Below, one piece after another: positions 8,034 to 15,561 of a stretch of 39,222 nucleotides of DNA. A model generated the notes under the pieces. It worked only from the letters and a program-made list of their open reading frames with translations. It was not told the origin of the DNA and did not search any database. The translations under genes were made by a program, and so were the position numbers. Every line of letters begins with the position of its first letter. Positions within the stretch are counted from its first letter, which is position 1. Origin of the DNA: Rhodocyclaceae bacterium UBA1310 (GTDB lineage: Bacteria > Pseudomonadota > Gammaproteobacteria > Burkholderiales > Rhodocyclaceae); NCBI GenBank assembly GCA_002307175.1, contig DBTS01000007.1, positions 1 to 39,222 of the forward strand, in the 5' to 3' direction.

Positions 8034-8378
8034 ATGAAAAAAGTTTCTCGTCTTCTGCTGAGTCTTCTCGCCGGAGTCTGCCTGGCAGGTGTCACGGGTG
8101 TCAGCTTTGCCCAGGAACATGGACCGCACGACGATCTGAACGTGCGGATTTCGCAGCTTGATACGCGCATTGATCACGAAATGAAGGGCGGGCATCTGTC
8201 GCCTCCAGAGGCGAAGCATCTGCATGACGAGCTTGGCACAATTCGCGCCGACGAGCATCACATGGAAGGGCGTGGCGGACATCTGTCGCCCAGGGATGAA
8301 GCGCAGCTGAATCATCGCGTGGATGCTGTCGAGCATGAACTTGATCAGGGGCAGGATCGCGATCACGACCGTCACTGA
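8034..8378 (+). CDS. Small secreted His-rich protein, paralogue 1
   Basis: The 114-residue protein has a signal peptide (KKVSRLLLSLLAGVCLAGV, cleavage near SFAQ). The mature part is rich in His, Asp and Glu and holds two copies of a unit around GGHLSPxEAxxLH followed by a helix ending in H or R. It ends in QDRDHDRH. An AAGGAG site at 8020-8025 fixes the start. It shares its pattern LSPxEAxxLHxE..IRxDxxHM..R.GGHL with the gene at 8643, so the pair is a tandem duplication. Metal or acid-stress sensing or buffering in the periplasm is possible, but the function is not known. Confidence 0.88.
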   Translation: MKKVSRLLLSLLAGVCLAGVTGVSFAQEHGPHDDLNVRISQLDTRIDHEMKGGHLSPPEAKHLHDELGTIRADEHHMEGRGGHLSPRDEAQLNHRVDAVEHELDQGQDRDHDRH

Positions 8379-8531
8379 TCACCGAGTGTCCTGGATGGGG
8401 GGAGATCTCACGCAAGCTGAGGTCGCCCTTCTGTTTTTGAGGCTGGCGGCACGTGATAAGCAACAAACGATAGGCGGCAGACTTGGGCGCCGACCGCGTC
8501 TTGATGTTTATTGATGCGTGTTAACATCTGC

Positions 8532-8546
8532 TTACAAGGTGTTACG
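8532..8546 (+). promoter_or_regulatory. RstA-box-like direct repeat, second copy
   Basis: TTACA (8532-8536) and TTACG (8542-8546) again have a 10-base period, about 97 bases before the second histidine-rich gene. The block from GCTTACA to GCACATTG aligns with that before the first gene, so the promoter was duplicated with the gene or is conserved for co-regulation. The fit to the RstA consensus is weaker here. Confidence 0.45.
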
Positions 8547-8642
8547 AACGCCTCAAAGTTTTTCGTACGCCTTCAGGCACATTGAGGGTGTCACCGATGC
8601 TTGCGGCGACGATAACCAGAACAGCAATGGAGTGTGTGCCTG

Positions 8643-8990
8643 ATGAAGACCCCTATCAAGACCTTTACCCGAGTTTTGCTCTCTGCCGCCACTGTGATTT
8701 GCCTGGGTGCTGGCGCCAGTGCCAGCTTCGCCCAGGACCGCTGGGAAAGGGATCATCCGCGCATCGAGCAGATTCGTGATCGTCTGGACCATGAGGACGC
8801 CCGGATTGATCGGCATTATGACGAACATCGCCTGTCGCCCCACGAAGCCAGGCGTCTGCACCGCGAAATTGAAGATATCCGCCGCGATGGCCGGCACATG
8901 GCCGAGCGCCATGGTGGGCATCTGGACCCGCGCGAAGCAGACATGCTCAATCGGCGCATTGATTTTGTAGACCACAAAATCGATAACTGA
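8643..8990 (+). CDS. Small secreted His-rich protein, paralogue 2
   Basis: The 115-residue protein has a signal peptide (VLLSAATVICLGAGASA, cleavage near SFAQ) and a charged helical mature part: HRLSPHEARRLHREIEDIR and GGHLDPREADMLNRRID. These match the gene at 8034 residue by residue around LSP, EA, LH, IR, HM and GGHL. The start at ATG 8643 follows an ATGGAG site; a GTG at 8634 is in frame but less likely. It is followed by a strong hairpin at 9008-9046. Role unknown; as for its paralogue, an envelope stress function is inference. Confidence 0.88.
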   Translation: MKTPIKTFTRVLLSAATVICLGAGASASFAQDRWERDHPRIEQIRDRLDHEDARIDRHYDEHRLSPHEARRLHREIEDIRRDGRHMAERHGGHLDPREADMLNRRIDFVDHKIDN

Positions 8991-9007
8991 TTTTCTCCCT
9001 GTGCAGC

Positions 9008-9046
9008 CCTGGCGGCTGCCCGCTTGGGGAAGGGGCAGCCGCCAGG
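9008..9046 (+). terminator. Strong hairpin after the His-rich pair
   Basis: A perfect 14-bp G+C-rich stem (CCTGGCGGCTGCCC and its complement) with an 11-base loop starts 18 bases after the stop of the second histidine-rich gene. No T-tract follows, so termination may be Rho-assisted, or the hairpin may protect the transcript. Confidence 0.6.
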
Positions 9047-9096
9047 CCCGCCGTTTGGGTAGTATCACAGGAAACCCTTGGAACGAGCATGCCACG

Positions 9097-9627
9097 ATGC
9101 CGGCGGACCCATACAAACTGATCGAGGAAGCCGAGGCCGCCACCGACGTGGAGGTGCGGCGCCGTATTCTGGGCCGGGCTATCGAGGCTTTTGAAGTCGT
9201 GGATGAGGTATCCGCCAAGGTGAGTTTTGCCCGTGGCTATGCGTGGTACCTGATGCCTGAGGATTCGCAGCAGCGCCATGAGCAGGTGTTGCGCCATCTC
9301 GGCGATGCGATCCGCCAGCAACCCGAGCATCCTTACGCCCGCCTGTACCTGGCCCACCACTACTTCGATCTTGGCCAGCACGCCCTGGCCCTGCCTATCC
9401 TGCGGGAATTTGCCCCAAGCTATTTTGCTGGTTTCGGGCAGGCTTGGCGTGACGTGAAAATCGCCGAGCTGATCGTCTGCTGCGTGATCGAAGTGCGCGA
9501 CGATACCCGCGTTGGTGCTGCCATGAAGGATCTGCTGCAGCGTGCCAATCGTGTGGGAGAGGTCGATTTGCCAGAGCCCCGTGAGCTCACCGCGATGGTC
9601 AGACGCAAGATCCGGCGTACGGCTTGA
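9097..9627 (+). CDS. TPR-like hypothetical protein
   Basis: This soluble protein of 176 residues is almost wholly helical and has a tetratricopeptide-like segment around residues 60-110 (QVLRHLGDAIRQQPEHPYARLYLAHHYFDLGQHALALPIL). Such repeats bind other proteins. The ATG at 9097 is chosen because the sequence before it is the terminator hairpin of the previous gene. No signal peptide or enzyme motif is visible. It is followed by a long stretch of repeats without genes. Function unknown. Confidence 0.8.
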   Translation: MPADPYKLIEEAEAATDVEVRRRILGRAIEAFEVVDEVSAKVSFARGYAWYLMPEDSQQRHEQVLRHLGDAIRQQPEHPYARLYLAHHYFDLGQHALALPILREFAPSYFAGFGQAWRDVKIAELIVCCVIEVRDDTRVGAAMKDLLQRANRVGEVDLPEPRELTAMVRRKIRRTA

Positions 9628-9901
9628 TTATTCAGGCAGAGTTCCGACGCATGGGGTGTTCAGTCCCCGTTGCGACGTAAAAAAGCTTGGGAGACGCCTT
9701 TTTTACCAACGACGAGCGGCTTCTTTGGCGTGAGCGGGTTTTTGGTGACCAGATAAGCCCAGCGCCAATAGTGGAAAAATCAGCGCCAACACCAGCGCAT
9801 GCGGCATCACCTGATCGCTACAATGACCATGCGTCGGAAGGCGCCTATGGCTTTTCCGATCTACGACAAACGGCCTTTTTGGCGCGGGGGAGTGGAAGAT
9901 A

Positions 9902-9946
9902 GGATCGGCATGCCAATGATTGGCCCACACAACAGTCTGAAGGACA
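9902..9946. mobile_element. Partial MITE end, inverted relative to 10032
   Basis: CCCACAC..AGTCTGAAGGAC at 9924-9945 matches the right terminal repeat of the other elements. GGATCGGCATGCCAA (9902-9916) is the exact inverse of a segment just inside the left end of the element at 10032. No clear matching left end was found further upstream, so this copy is truncated or decayed. Confidence 0.55.
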
Positions 9947-10031
9947 AAATACCAAAAACAAGAATCTGGACTTTTCGAATGATTTTGGTAATTTTCCTGT
10001 TTGTCATGAAATTTTGCGGGCTGAATTTTGT

Positions 10032-10307
10032 GGTTCATCCGACTTTAGTGTGGGTTAATGTTTGGCATGCCGATCCGGGTTTGCGCCCTCCGGGCGGAGG
10101 CTTGACCGGCGCAATTGCGCTACGCTCCATTGTTCCCTGTCGGCGCCCTACGAAAACCGGCACGGTAGGCCAATGGCGTAGGTTGGGAAAGCCGCAGGCG
10201 TCTCCCAACGCTTTGTTACGCCGCATTGCGCCCTTTCACCCCACTTCGTTCGCTGCGGGGTGATACGCGAAAGCGTACGACTTACCCACACGAAAGTCTG
10301 AAGAGCC
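10032..10307. mobile_element. MITE-like element A (276 bp)
   Basis: The left end GGTTCATCCGACTTTAGTG and the right end (complement GGCTCTTCAGACTTTCGTG) are imperfect inverted repeats continuing into TGGGT. Flanking 8-mers AATTTTGT (10024-10031) and AAATTTGT (10308-10315) match at 7 of 8 positions, as expected for an aged target duplication. No transposase is encoded. The interior carries REP-like palindromes, including one at 10169-10215 repeated at 36949. Mobilisation in trans by a full-length insertion sequence is inferred. Confidence 0.75.
10169..10215. repeat. REP-like palindrome, TAGGTTGGG type
   Basis: An imperfect hairpin with GTTGGGA / TCCCAAC arms inside element A. A nearly identical copy (one mismatch seen over 48 bases) lies at 36949-36996 next to element C. 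Similar palindromes are common between genes in Beta- and Gammaproteobacteria. Confidence 0.7.
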
Positions 10308-10619
10308 AAATTTGTTTAGTCATACGTCTTGTTACCCCTGTCGACCAAGGTGTAGGGCGTGCTTCACGGCCACGTGTTTGTCAAATTAATGGTAATGGTA
10401 TTGATTCGGAATGAAAATTTTTTCGCCCGGCTGGGTAATCCTGCCAGTTATCGGTATGGGTTTGCCCGCACGTTCGGCTCACGCAAGCATGTCGGCACTT
10501 GGAGGTTCCGGTCACATGATTGGGGTCGGGCTTCCTGAGCATGCCAAAGCCAAGAACCTGTTCTACTGCGCCGCAACGCGTTGAAGAGGTTTCAAGACAT
10601 CCGACCCGGGAGCCATTCC

Positions 10620-12194
10620 ATGCACAATACGATCAAGACCTTTCTGGCGGCAGGGGCTATCTTCCTGTCGATAAGCAGTCAGGGGGCCACCACAGCCTTC
10701 AATATCACCGACAACATGATGCCGGGCTGGAACCTCGGCAACTCTCTGGATGCTCTGGGTGGAGAAACCAACTGGGGGAATCCGGCCACCACCCAGGCCA
10801 TGATTGATGCCGTGAAAAAGGCCGGCTTCAAGACCCTGCGTGTGCCTGTGTCCTGGGATGAGTACGCTTCGGGCTCGGCCTACACGATCAGCTCGGCGCG
10901 CCTGGATCGCGTCGAGCAGGTGATCAACTACGGCCTGAACGATGGTCTGTATGTGATCGTCAACGTGCATCACACCAGCAGCAGCTGGGAATATCCCACC
11001 ACGGCCAATGAAGCCACCGCCAAGGCCCGCCTGCAGGCCTACTGGCAGCAGATTGCCACGCGCTTCAAGGCTTACGATAACCACCTGATTTTTGAAGTCA
11101 TGAACGAGCCGCGTTATGGCGACGACTGGTGGGGTACTTCAGAATACCTCTCGGTGATCAATGACCTGAATGCCGCCGCGCTGTCGACCATTCGCGCCAC
11201 GGGAGGCAACAATGCCTCGCGTCTGGTGATGCTCCCAACGTATGCCGCAGCGCCCTATGATTATCAGGTCAACGCATTCACCGTGCCGTCGGATTCAATG
11301 GTTGCCGTCTCCGTGCATGCCTACCTGCCGTATGATTTCGCGCTGAACCAGTCTGGCACGAGTTCCTTCACGGATACCGCCACGCTTGATTCACTCTTCT
11401 CCCGCCTGCAGACAGCTTTTGTTGCAAAGGGCGTACCCGTGGTGCTGGGCGAATGGGGGGCAACGAGCAAGAGTAATACTGCCGAACGCGTCAAGCATGC
11501 CCTGTATTTCGTGAAGGGCGCTGCCAAGGTGCGTATTCCGGTGATTCTGTGGGATAACAACGCCTTCTCCGGCTCCAGCGACATCTTCGGGCAGCTCAAC
11601 CGTTCCACGCTGGCCTGGGGCTTCCCGGATATCATTACCGCGATCCAGCAGGGCACTGCCAGCTGGACTTACAGCTCCAGCAGCTCGTCTTCGTCTTCTG
11701 CCGCTTCATCGTCGGTGAGCAGTGCATCGTCCTCATCGAAGGCTTCATCCTCAGCCAGCAGTGCCTCGTCATCCAAGGCCTCGTCGAGCAGCTCTTCGTC
11801 GTCGTCCAAGGCATCCTCATCGTCTTCCTCTTCGAAGGCTTCGTCTTCCGCAGCTTCATCGTCCAAGGCTTCGTCCTCATCCTCTTCTGCCGCCTCTTCG
11901 TCTTCTTCATCCTCGAAGGCATCTTCTTCGACGGGCAGTGGTTCGGTAACGGCCAGCTACAAGATCAATAACGACTGGACCAGCGGCTACTGCGCAGTCG
12001 TGACCCTTACCAACAGCAGCGCCAGCGCTGTCACTTGGGTGGCAAACATGGCCGTCAGCGGCACCATCAACCAGATGTGGAATGCCAACTGGACGCAGAG
12101 CGGCAGCACCGTGAGCTTTAGTGGTGCAGGCTGGAACGCATCCCTGGCAGCAGGTGCGAGTTCGTCCGATATCGGCTTCTGCGCCACGCGCTGA
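10620..12194 (+). CDS. Secreted GH5 endoglucanase with polyserine linker and CBM2
   Basis: This 524-residue enzyme should hydrolyse beta-1,4-glucan (cellulose, perhaps xyloglucan) outside the cell. A signal peptide (IKTFLAAGAIFLSIS) is followed by a GH5 barrel at about residues 25-345, beginning MMPGWNLGNSLDA, most like subfamily 4. The acid/base is Glu163 in MNEPR and the nucleophile Glu278 in LGEWGA. A linker of about 90 residues, nearly all Ser with KASS and AASS interruptions, spans about 350-440. A C-terminal family 2 carbohydrate-binding module follows, with tryptophans (WNANWTQSG, GAGWNASL). The ATG at 10620 has GGGAG at 10608-10612. Polyserine linkers are known from Cellvibrio enzymes. 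Confidence 0.93.
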   Translation: MHNTIKTFLAAGAIFLSISSQGATTAFNITDNMMPGWNLGNSLDALGGETNWGNPATTQAMIDAVKKAGFKTLRVPVSWDEYASGSAYTISSARLDRVEQVINYGLNDGLYVIVNVHHTSSSWEYPTTANEATAKARLQAYWQQIATRFKAYDNHLIFEVMNEPRYGDDWWGTSEYLSVINDLNAAALSTIRATGGNNASRLVMLPTYAAAPYDYQVNAFTVPSDSMVAVSVHAYLPYDFALNQSGTSSFTDTATLDSLFSRLQTAFVAKGVPVVLGEWGATSKSNTAERVKHALYFVKGAAKVRIPVILWDNNAFSGSSDIFGQLNRSTLAWGFPDIITAIQQGTASWTYSSSSSSSSSAASSSVSSASSSSKASSSASSASSSKASSSSSSSSSKASSSSSSSKASSSAASSSKASSSSSSAASSSSSSSKASSSTGSGSVTASYKINNDWTSGYCAVVTLTNSSASAVTWVANMAVSGTINQMWNANWTQSGSTVSFSGAGWNASLAAGASSSDIGFCATR

Positions 12195-12237
12195 TCCGGT
12201 GTTGTAACAAGCGGTGGCACTGCCAGTGCCGCCTGCC

Positions 12238-12264
12238 AAGAGGCCCCGCAAGTCGGGGCCTCTT
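12238..12264. terminator. Bidirectional terminator, endoglucanase / EamA gene
   Basis: An 11-bp perfect stem (AAGAGGCCCCG and its complement) with a 5-base loop lies between two convergent genes, with a short T-run on the plus side. It can serve both. Confidence 0.75.
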
Positions 12265-12305
12265 TGTATGAGGAGTCTCCCCAGGGTGGCCTGGTGCCAG
12301 TCCTG

Positions 12306-13268
12306 CTATGCCGTACCGGACGCCTGATCTGTCGTGTCGGCTTTTGCGGATGGGGCAGGCGTGCGGTGCATCGACATACACAGCAGCACGCTTGCCACCA
12401 GCAGCACCAGTGCCGCGGCTTCGTTGGCATGGGGCCAGCGCCGCTCCCAGAGAAAGCAGTAGAGCAGGGCAAAGAGCGTTTCAAAGAGGATCATCTGCCC
12501 GGTCATGGTGAGGGGCAGGAGCCGGCTCATGCGGTTCCAGAATGCGTTGCCGATCACCGAAGCGAAAACCGACAGCCCGATGCACGCCCCGGCAAAACCC
12601 AGCCAGGCAGAGCGCTCGTGTGCCGTGTGCCCGTAGAGTGCCGGAATCAGCAGGAGCAGCGCCTCGGCACCCGTCACCAGGCCCAGCAGCAGGCTCCAGT
12701 CACGTGCGCTGATGTGATCAAGCTGTTTGAGCCAGGTACTGTTGCTGACAGCAAAGGCAGTCCATGATGTGAGCGCGCCGAGCGCACAGGCCAGCCCGAT
12801 CAGGGGGTGGGCGAACGTGGCAGTCTGCGGTGCCAGCAGGGCCGGCCATGCGGTGCAGGTAACGCCGGCGAACCCAAGCAGGAGTGACGGAATCAGCCGT
12901 TGCAGGGATACGTTACGATGGCGGCGGGCACCGATCACGGTGACTGCCACCGGCATGAAGCCAATCACCAGTGTTGTCATCGCCACTCCGCCGAGTTGCA
13001 CGGCCGAGGCCAGCAAAACGTAGTACAGCACATTCGCCAGCAGCGAAAGCCAGGCCAGGGCCAGCCATTCCTGCCGGCGCACCTGTGGCAGCAGGGTGCA
13101 TGCGCGTGGCGCCAGCAGCAGTGCCGAACAGATGCCATAGGCAAGATAGCGGCCCGCCGATAATTGCCAGGGTGTGAAATCCGGAACCCATACGGGAACC
13201 ATGAACACACTCCCCCACAAAGCGCCAGCCGCCAGCCCGCAGGCCACACCCTGAGTGATTTTATTCAT
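12306..13268 (-). CDS. EamA/DMT-superfamily transporter
   Basis: The 320-residue inner-membrane protein has about ten hydrophobic segments arranged as two repeats of five, the pattern of EamA (drug/metabolite) transporters. Examples are ITQGVACGLAAGALWGSVF at the N-terminus and MTGQMILFETLFALLYCF in the second repeat. It probably exports a small metabolite or drug; the substrate is not predictable. It lies 137 bases downstream of an AraC-type regulator on the same strand, which suggests that regulator controls it. The C-terminal 20 residues are polar. It converges on the endoglucanase across a shared terminator. Confidence 0.9.
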   Translation of the reverse strand: MNKITQGVACGLAAGALWGSVFMVPVWVPDFTPWQLSAGRYLAYGICSALLLAPRACTLLPQVRRQEWLALAWLSLLANVLYYVLLASAVQLGGVAMTTLVIGFMPVAVTVIGARRHRNVSLQRLIPSLLLGFAGVTCTAWPALLAPQTATFAHPLIGLACALGALTSWTAFAVSNSTWLKQLDHISARDWSLLLGLVTGAEALLLLIPALYGHTAHERSAWLGFAGACIGLSVFASVIGNAFWNRMSRLLPLTMTGQMILFETLFALLYCFLWERRWPHANEAAALVLLVASVLLCMSMHRTPAPSAKADTTDQASGTA

Positions 13269-13405
13269 GCCAGGATTCTTCAGAAATGAGGTCAGGTCGC
13301 CATTGTGGCTGCTGCGGGCGCTGCATGTCTCGGCAGAAACTCCTGTCTTTGCTGCCGCAACTGGCCCGAAACCACGGCTTCGTGAAGCGCCTGCCTCAGG
13401 TCAAC

Positions 13406-14140
13406 TCAACTGTTGCATTGTTGCTGCCGCGTTGCCGCAGGGCTTACGCCACAGGCCCTGTTGAAGGCACGCGCAAAGGCCCCCTGATCTGCATAGCCGC
13501 AACGCCAGGCGATCTCGCCAATGGCAAGGCGGGTGTGCTGCAACAGTTCGCGGGCCAGACGCATGCGCTGAGAGGTTACCCACGCCATGGGGGTGCTCTG
13601 GAGCTCCTCGCGGAATACAGCATGCAGGCGGCTCGTGCTGAGTGCTGCCAGCGCTGCCATGCGCGGCGTAGTCCAGGCTTCGCCCGGTGCGCCTTCAATG
13701 GCTGCCAGCAGAGTAGCAAGACGCGAAGGTGGTGTGGCTGGCCGGCCCAGCGCATCAAGCAGAAGGCTGGTCCACTGTGCCAGTATGGTGGGCGACAGAG
13801 GGGGCTCGGTTAGTGTCAGGCCCATGAAATCGATGAGCTTGGTTGCTGCCGGACTGATCGCCAGAAACGGGTGTTGCAACAGGCGCTCCGCCTCACCCGA
13901 AAGCGCCTGCGGCGCCAGATCCAGGATCAGCGAATGGTTTACCGCGCGTGCCATCTGGGTGTGGCACTCGCCGCTCGCCACTACCGCCACGCGCCCCGGC
14001 ATAAGGCGCTCCTCCTGCCCACCCACATCGATCAGCAGTTCGCCGTCGAGCGGCAGCACAAGCTGGTCGAACGCATGGCTGTGCGCTGCATGTTCGGTGC
14101 CATAGCTGCGGATGTTGAGGTCAAGGCACGGGGATATCAT
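13406..14140 (-). CDS. AraC-family transcriptional regulator
   Basis: The 244-residue protein has an N-terminal cupin-like sensing domain (HAAHSHAFDQLVLPLDGELL, with VASGECH) and a C-terminal pair of helix-turn-helix motifs (MAALAALSTSRLHAVFREEL; IGEIAWRCGYADQGAFARAFNRACG), the hallmark of AraC regulators. The ATG at 14140 is chosen since the frame further upstream is basic and unlike the family. It is upstream of the EamA transporter gene on the same strand, and divergent from the ACT-domain gene at 14252 with about 110 bases between. The effector is unknown. Confidence 0.92.
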   Translation of the reverse strand: MISPCLDLNIRSYGTEHAAHSHAFDQLVLPLDGELLIDVGGQEERLMPGRVAVVASGECHTQMARAVNHSLILDLAPQALSGEAERLLQHPFLAISPAATKLIDFMGLTLTEPPLSPTILAQWTSLLLDALGRPATPPSRLATLLAAIEGAPGEAWTTPRMAALAALSTSRLHAVFREELQSTPMAWVTSQRMRLARELLQHTRLAIGEIAWRCGYADQGAFARAFNRACGVSPAATRQQQCNS

Positions 14141-14251
14141 GGGCTTCACTATAGCAAAACGGGTTTTGTGCGTCCTGGCATGCTGTTGCCGATACGGTGG
14201 CAGATTCTTACGATAAGCTTGTTGTTTGCAATAGTTGCGGAGACTGGTTGA

Positions 14252-14653
14252 ATGGCTGCCCGTAAATTGCACCACCTGGAAGGCACCTACGCTGTAGCGC
14301 GTCTGGAGCCCACCACCCCTGTGCCGGCCTGGGCTGATGGCGCCGGCTTCGTGTCGATCACGCGCACTGATGATGAACTCTCCATCGTCTGCCGTGCCGA
14401 CAGGGTGCCTCAGTGCGTGCAGGTGGCCGTTTCGTGGGCCTGCTTCAAGCTGCAGGGGCCGTTTGCGTTCGACGAGACTGGAGTGGTGCTCAATGTGATC
14501 GAGCCGCTCTCAAAAAATGGCGTGGGAATTTTTGTGGTGTCGACCTACGATGGCGATCACATTCTCGTGCAGAGCGCTGATGTCGAGCGCAGCGTGGCTC
14601 TCTGGCAGGCTGCGGGGCATCTGGTGACAGGGGTTGGGATACGCATCCGGTAG
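14252..14653 (+). CDS. ACT-domain-containing protein
   Basis: The 133-residue cytosolic protein matches the small two-ACT-fold proteins related to the regulatory part of aspartate kinase: GTYAVARLEP, SITRTDDELSIVCRADRVP, then GPFAFDETGVVLNVIEPLS, VGIFVVSTYDGDHILV and VERSVALWQAAGH. These bind amino acids or other small ligands. It has no enzyme domain of its own. A CGGAG site at 14238-14242 supports the start. It is divergent from the AraC gene. The ligand is unknown. Confidence 0.88.
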   Translation: MAARKLHHLEGTYAVARLEPTTPVPAWADGAGFVSITRTDDELSIVCRADRVPQCVQVAVSWACFKLQGPFAFDETGVVLNVIEPLSKNGVGIFVVSTYDGDHILVQSADVERSVALWQAAGHLVTGVGIRIR

Positions 14654-14709
14654 GCCGTGGATTCAATTGCCAGGTAGTGGGGGCTGGAAGCAACTCATGA
14701 AGCCGCCCA

Positions 14710-14916
14710 CTATTTCCAAAGCGGCGAGTTCATGATCCAGGTTTCCTCGAATTTCTCCCAGGCCTCATGGCTGAAAGTGTGTTCCACGATCGTGCCATCG
14801 GTGAGGTGGAGGGCGAAGTGTCGCTGCCCGTATGCCGTTTCGTTTTCACGGACTGGCGTCATGCTCTTGATGGCGAGATATATGGGCCGACCGTTTTCGG
14901 TCACTTTCCAGAACAT
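14710..14916 (-). CDS. Small hypothetical protein, 68 residues
   Basis: A very strong AAGGAGG site (complement at 14922-14928) lies five bases before the ATG, so this short gene is likely real. The product (MFWKVTENGRPIYLAIKSM, then RHFALHLTDGTIVEHTFSHEAWEKFEE) looks like a small soluble beta-alpha protein without signal or membrane segment. I do not recognise a family. It is convergent with the ACT-domain gene. Confidence 0.7.
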   Translation of the reverse strand: MFWKVTENGRPIYLAIKSMTPVRENETAYGQRHFALHLTDGTIVEHTFSHEAWEKFEETWIMNSPLWK

Positions 14917-15561
14917 GTCCGCCTCCTTCTTTATGGGTCTTGGAATCGGGCGCCAGGCATGCGTGCCAAGGCCGGGGGGATGTTATGGCTGTGGGCGTAT
15001 GAGGCCCACGCTGCCGCAGCCAGAGAAGCGCTCGTCCAATCAGGCCTTCCTGCATGGCGCCCGATTCTAAATATATGCAATCTGCGCATAAAAGGGAAAC
15101 GTTATCACTACCAATGGCAGGGTTTTTCACTGAACTGAATCTTCCGACACACGTAGCGGGCTGTAGCCAAGCACCATTGCGGCACAAAGCTGCCCGAAAA
15201 GGCAAGGCGCAGATTTCATGCTTGTAAGGTTAGAAGAGGGCAGGTGTATCGGAGGATATTTCTCCGTGCGGGGGAGCGTGTGCGCTGTGTTTCCGGTGCC
15301 CTGGGCGGATTGCATCCAAAATGAATGGAGCATGTGCAGCGTTATTCTGGTGATGTTGCTGCGTCATTGAAGATCGCACGACTGTCTCCTGCTGTCTGAT
15401 TGCGACGGGCATATCTGAAACGATTGTGGCGCACTGTGTCATGGCCCGAGTGGGCAGGTGGCGCGATATTTGTGGGGGTTGATAATTCGGATAAGCAAGG
15501 AGCGCCCCAAGGCTTGCTGGGGTGTTGGCGTGCAGCCAGACCTTTCACCCTGATCCTAACA
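14917..15561. other. Intergenic stretch, nothing recognised
   Basis: About 645 bases between the small gene and the diguanylate cyclase. Frames on both strands lack domains and ribosome sites. The promoters of both flanking genes must lie here; I see no repeat or strong hairpin. Confidence 0.45.

Larger units (their letters stand above)
9628..10619. other. Gene-free stretch of about 1 kb with repeats
   Basis: No supported gene. It contains one complete MITE-like element (10032-10307), the end of a second one (9902-9946) in inverted orientation, an AT-rich spacer between them, and about 310 bases before the endoglucanase that should hold its promoter. A piece near 9684-9699 (TTGGGAGACGCC) is an inverted match to the element interior. 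Confidence 0.6.

Noticed and set aside
10032..10307. Possible short transposase gene inside element A
   Set aside because: No open frame with transposase motifs; the element is too short and filled by palindromes.
14767..15138. Plus-strand frame of 123 codons over the small minus-strand gene
   Set aside because: No ribosome site, whereas the opposite strand has a near-perfect one.
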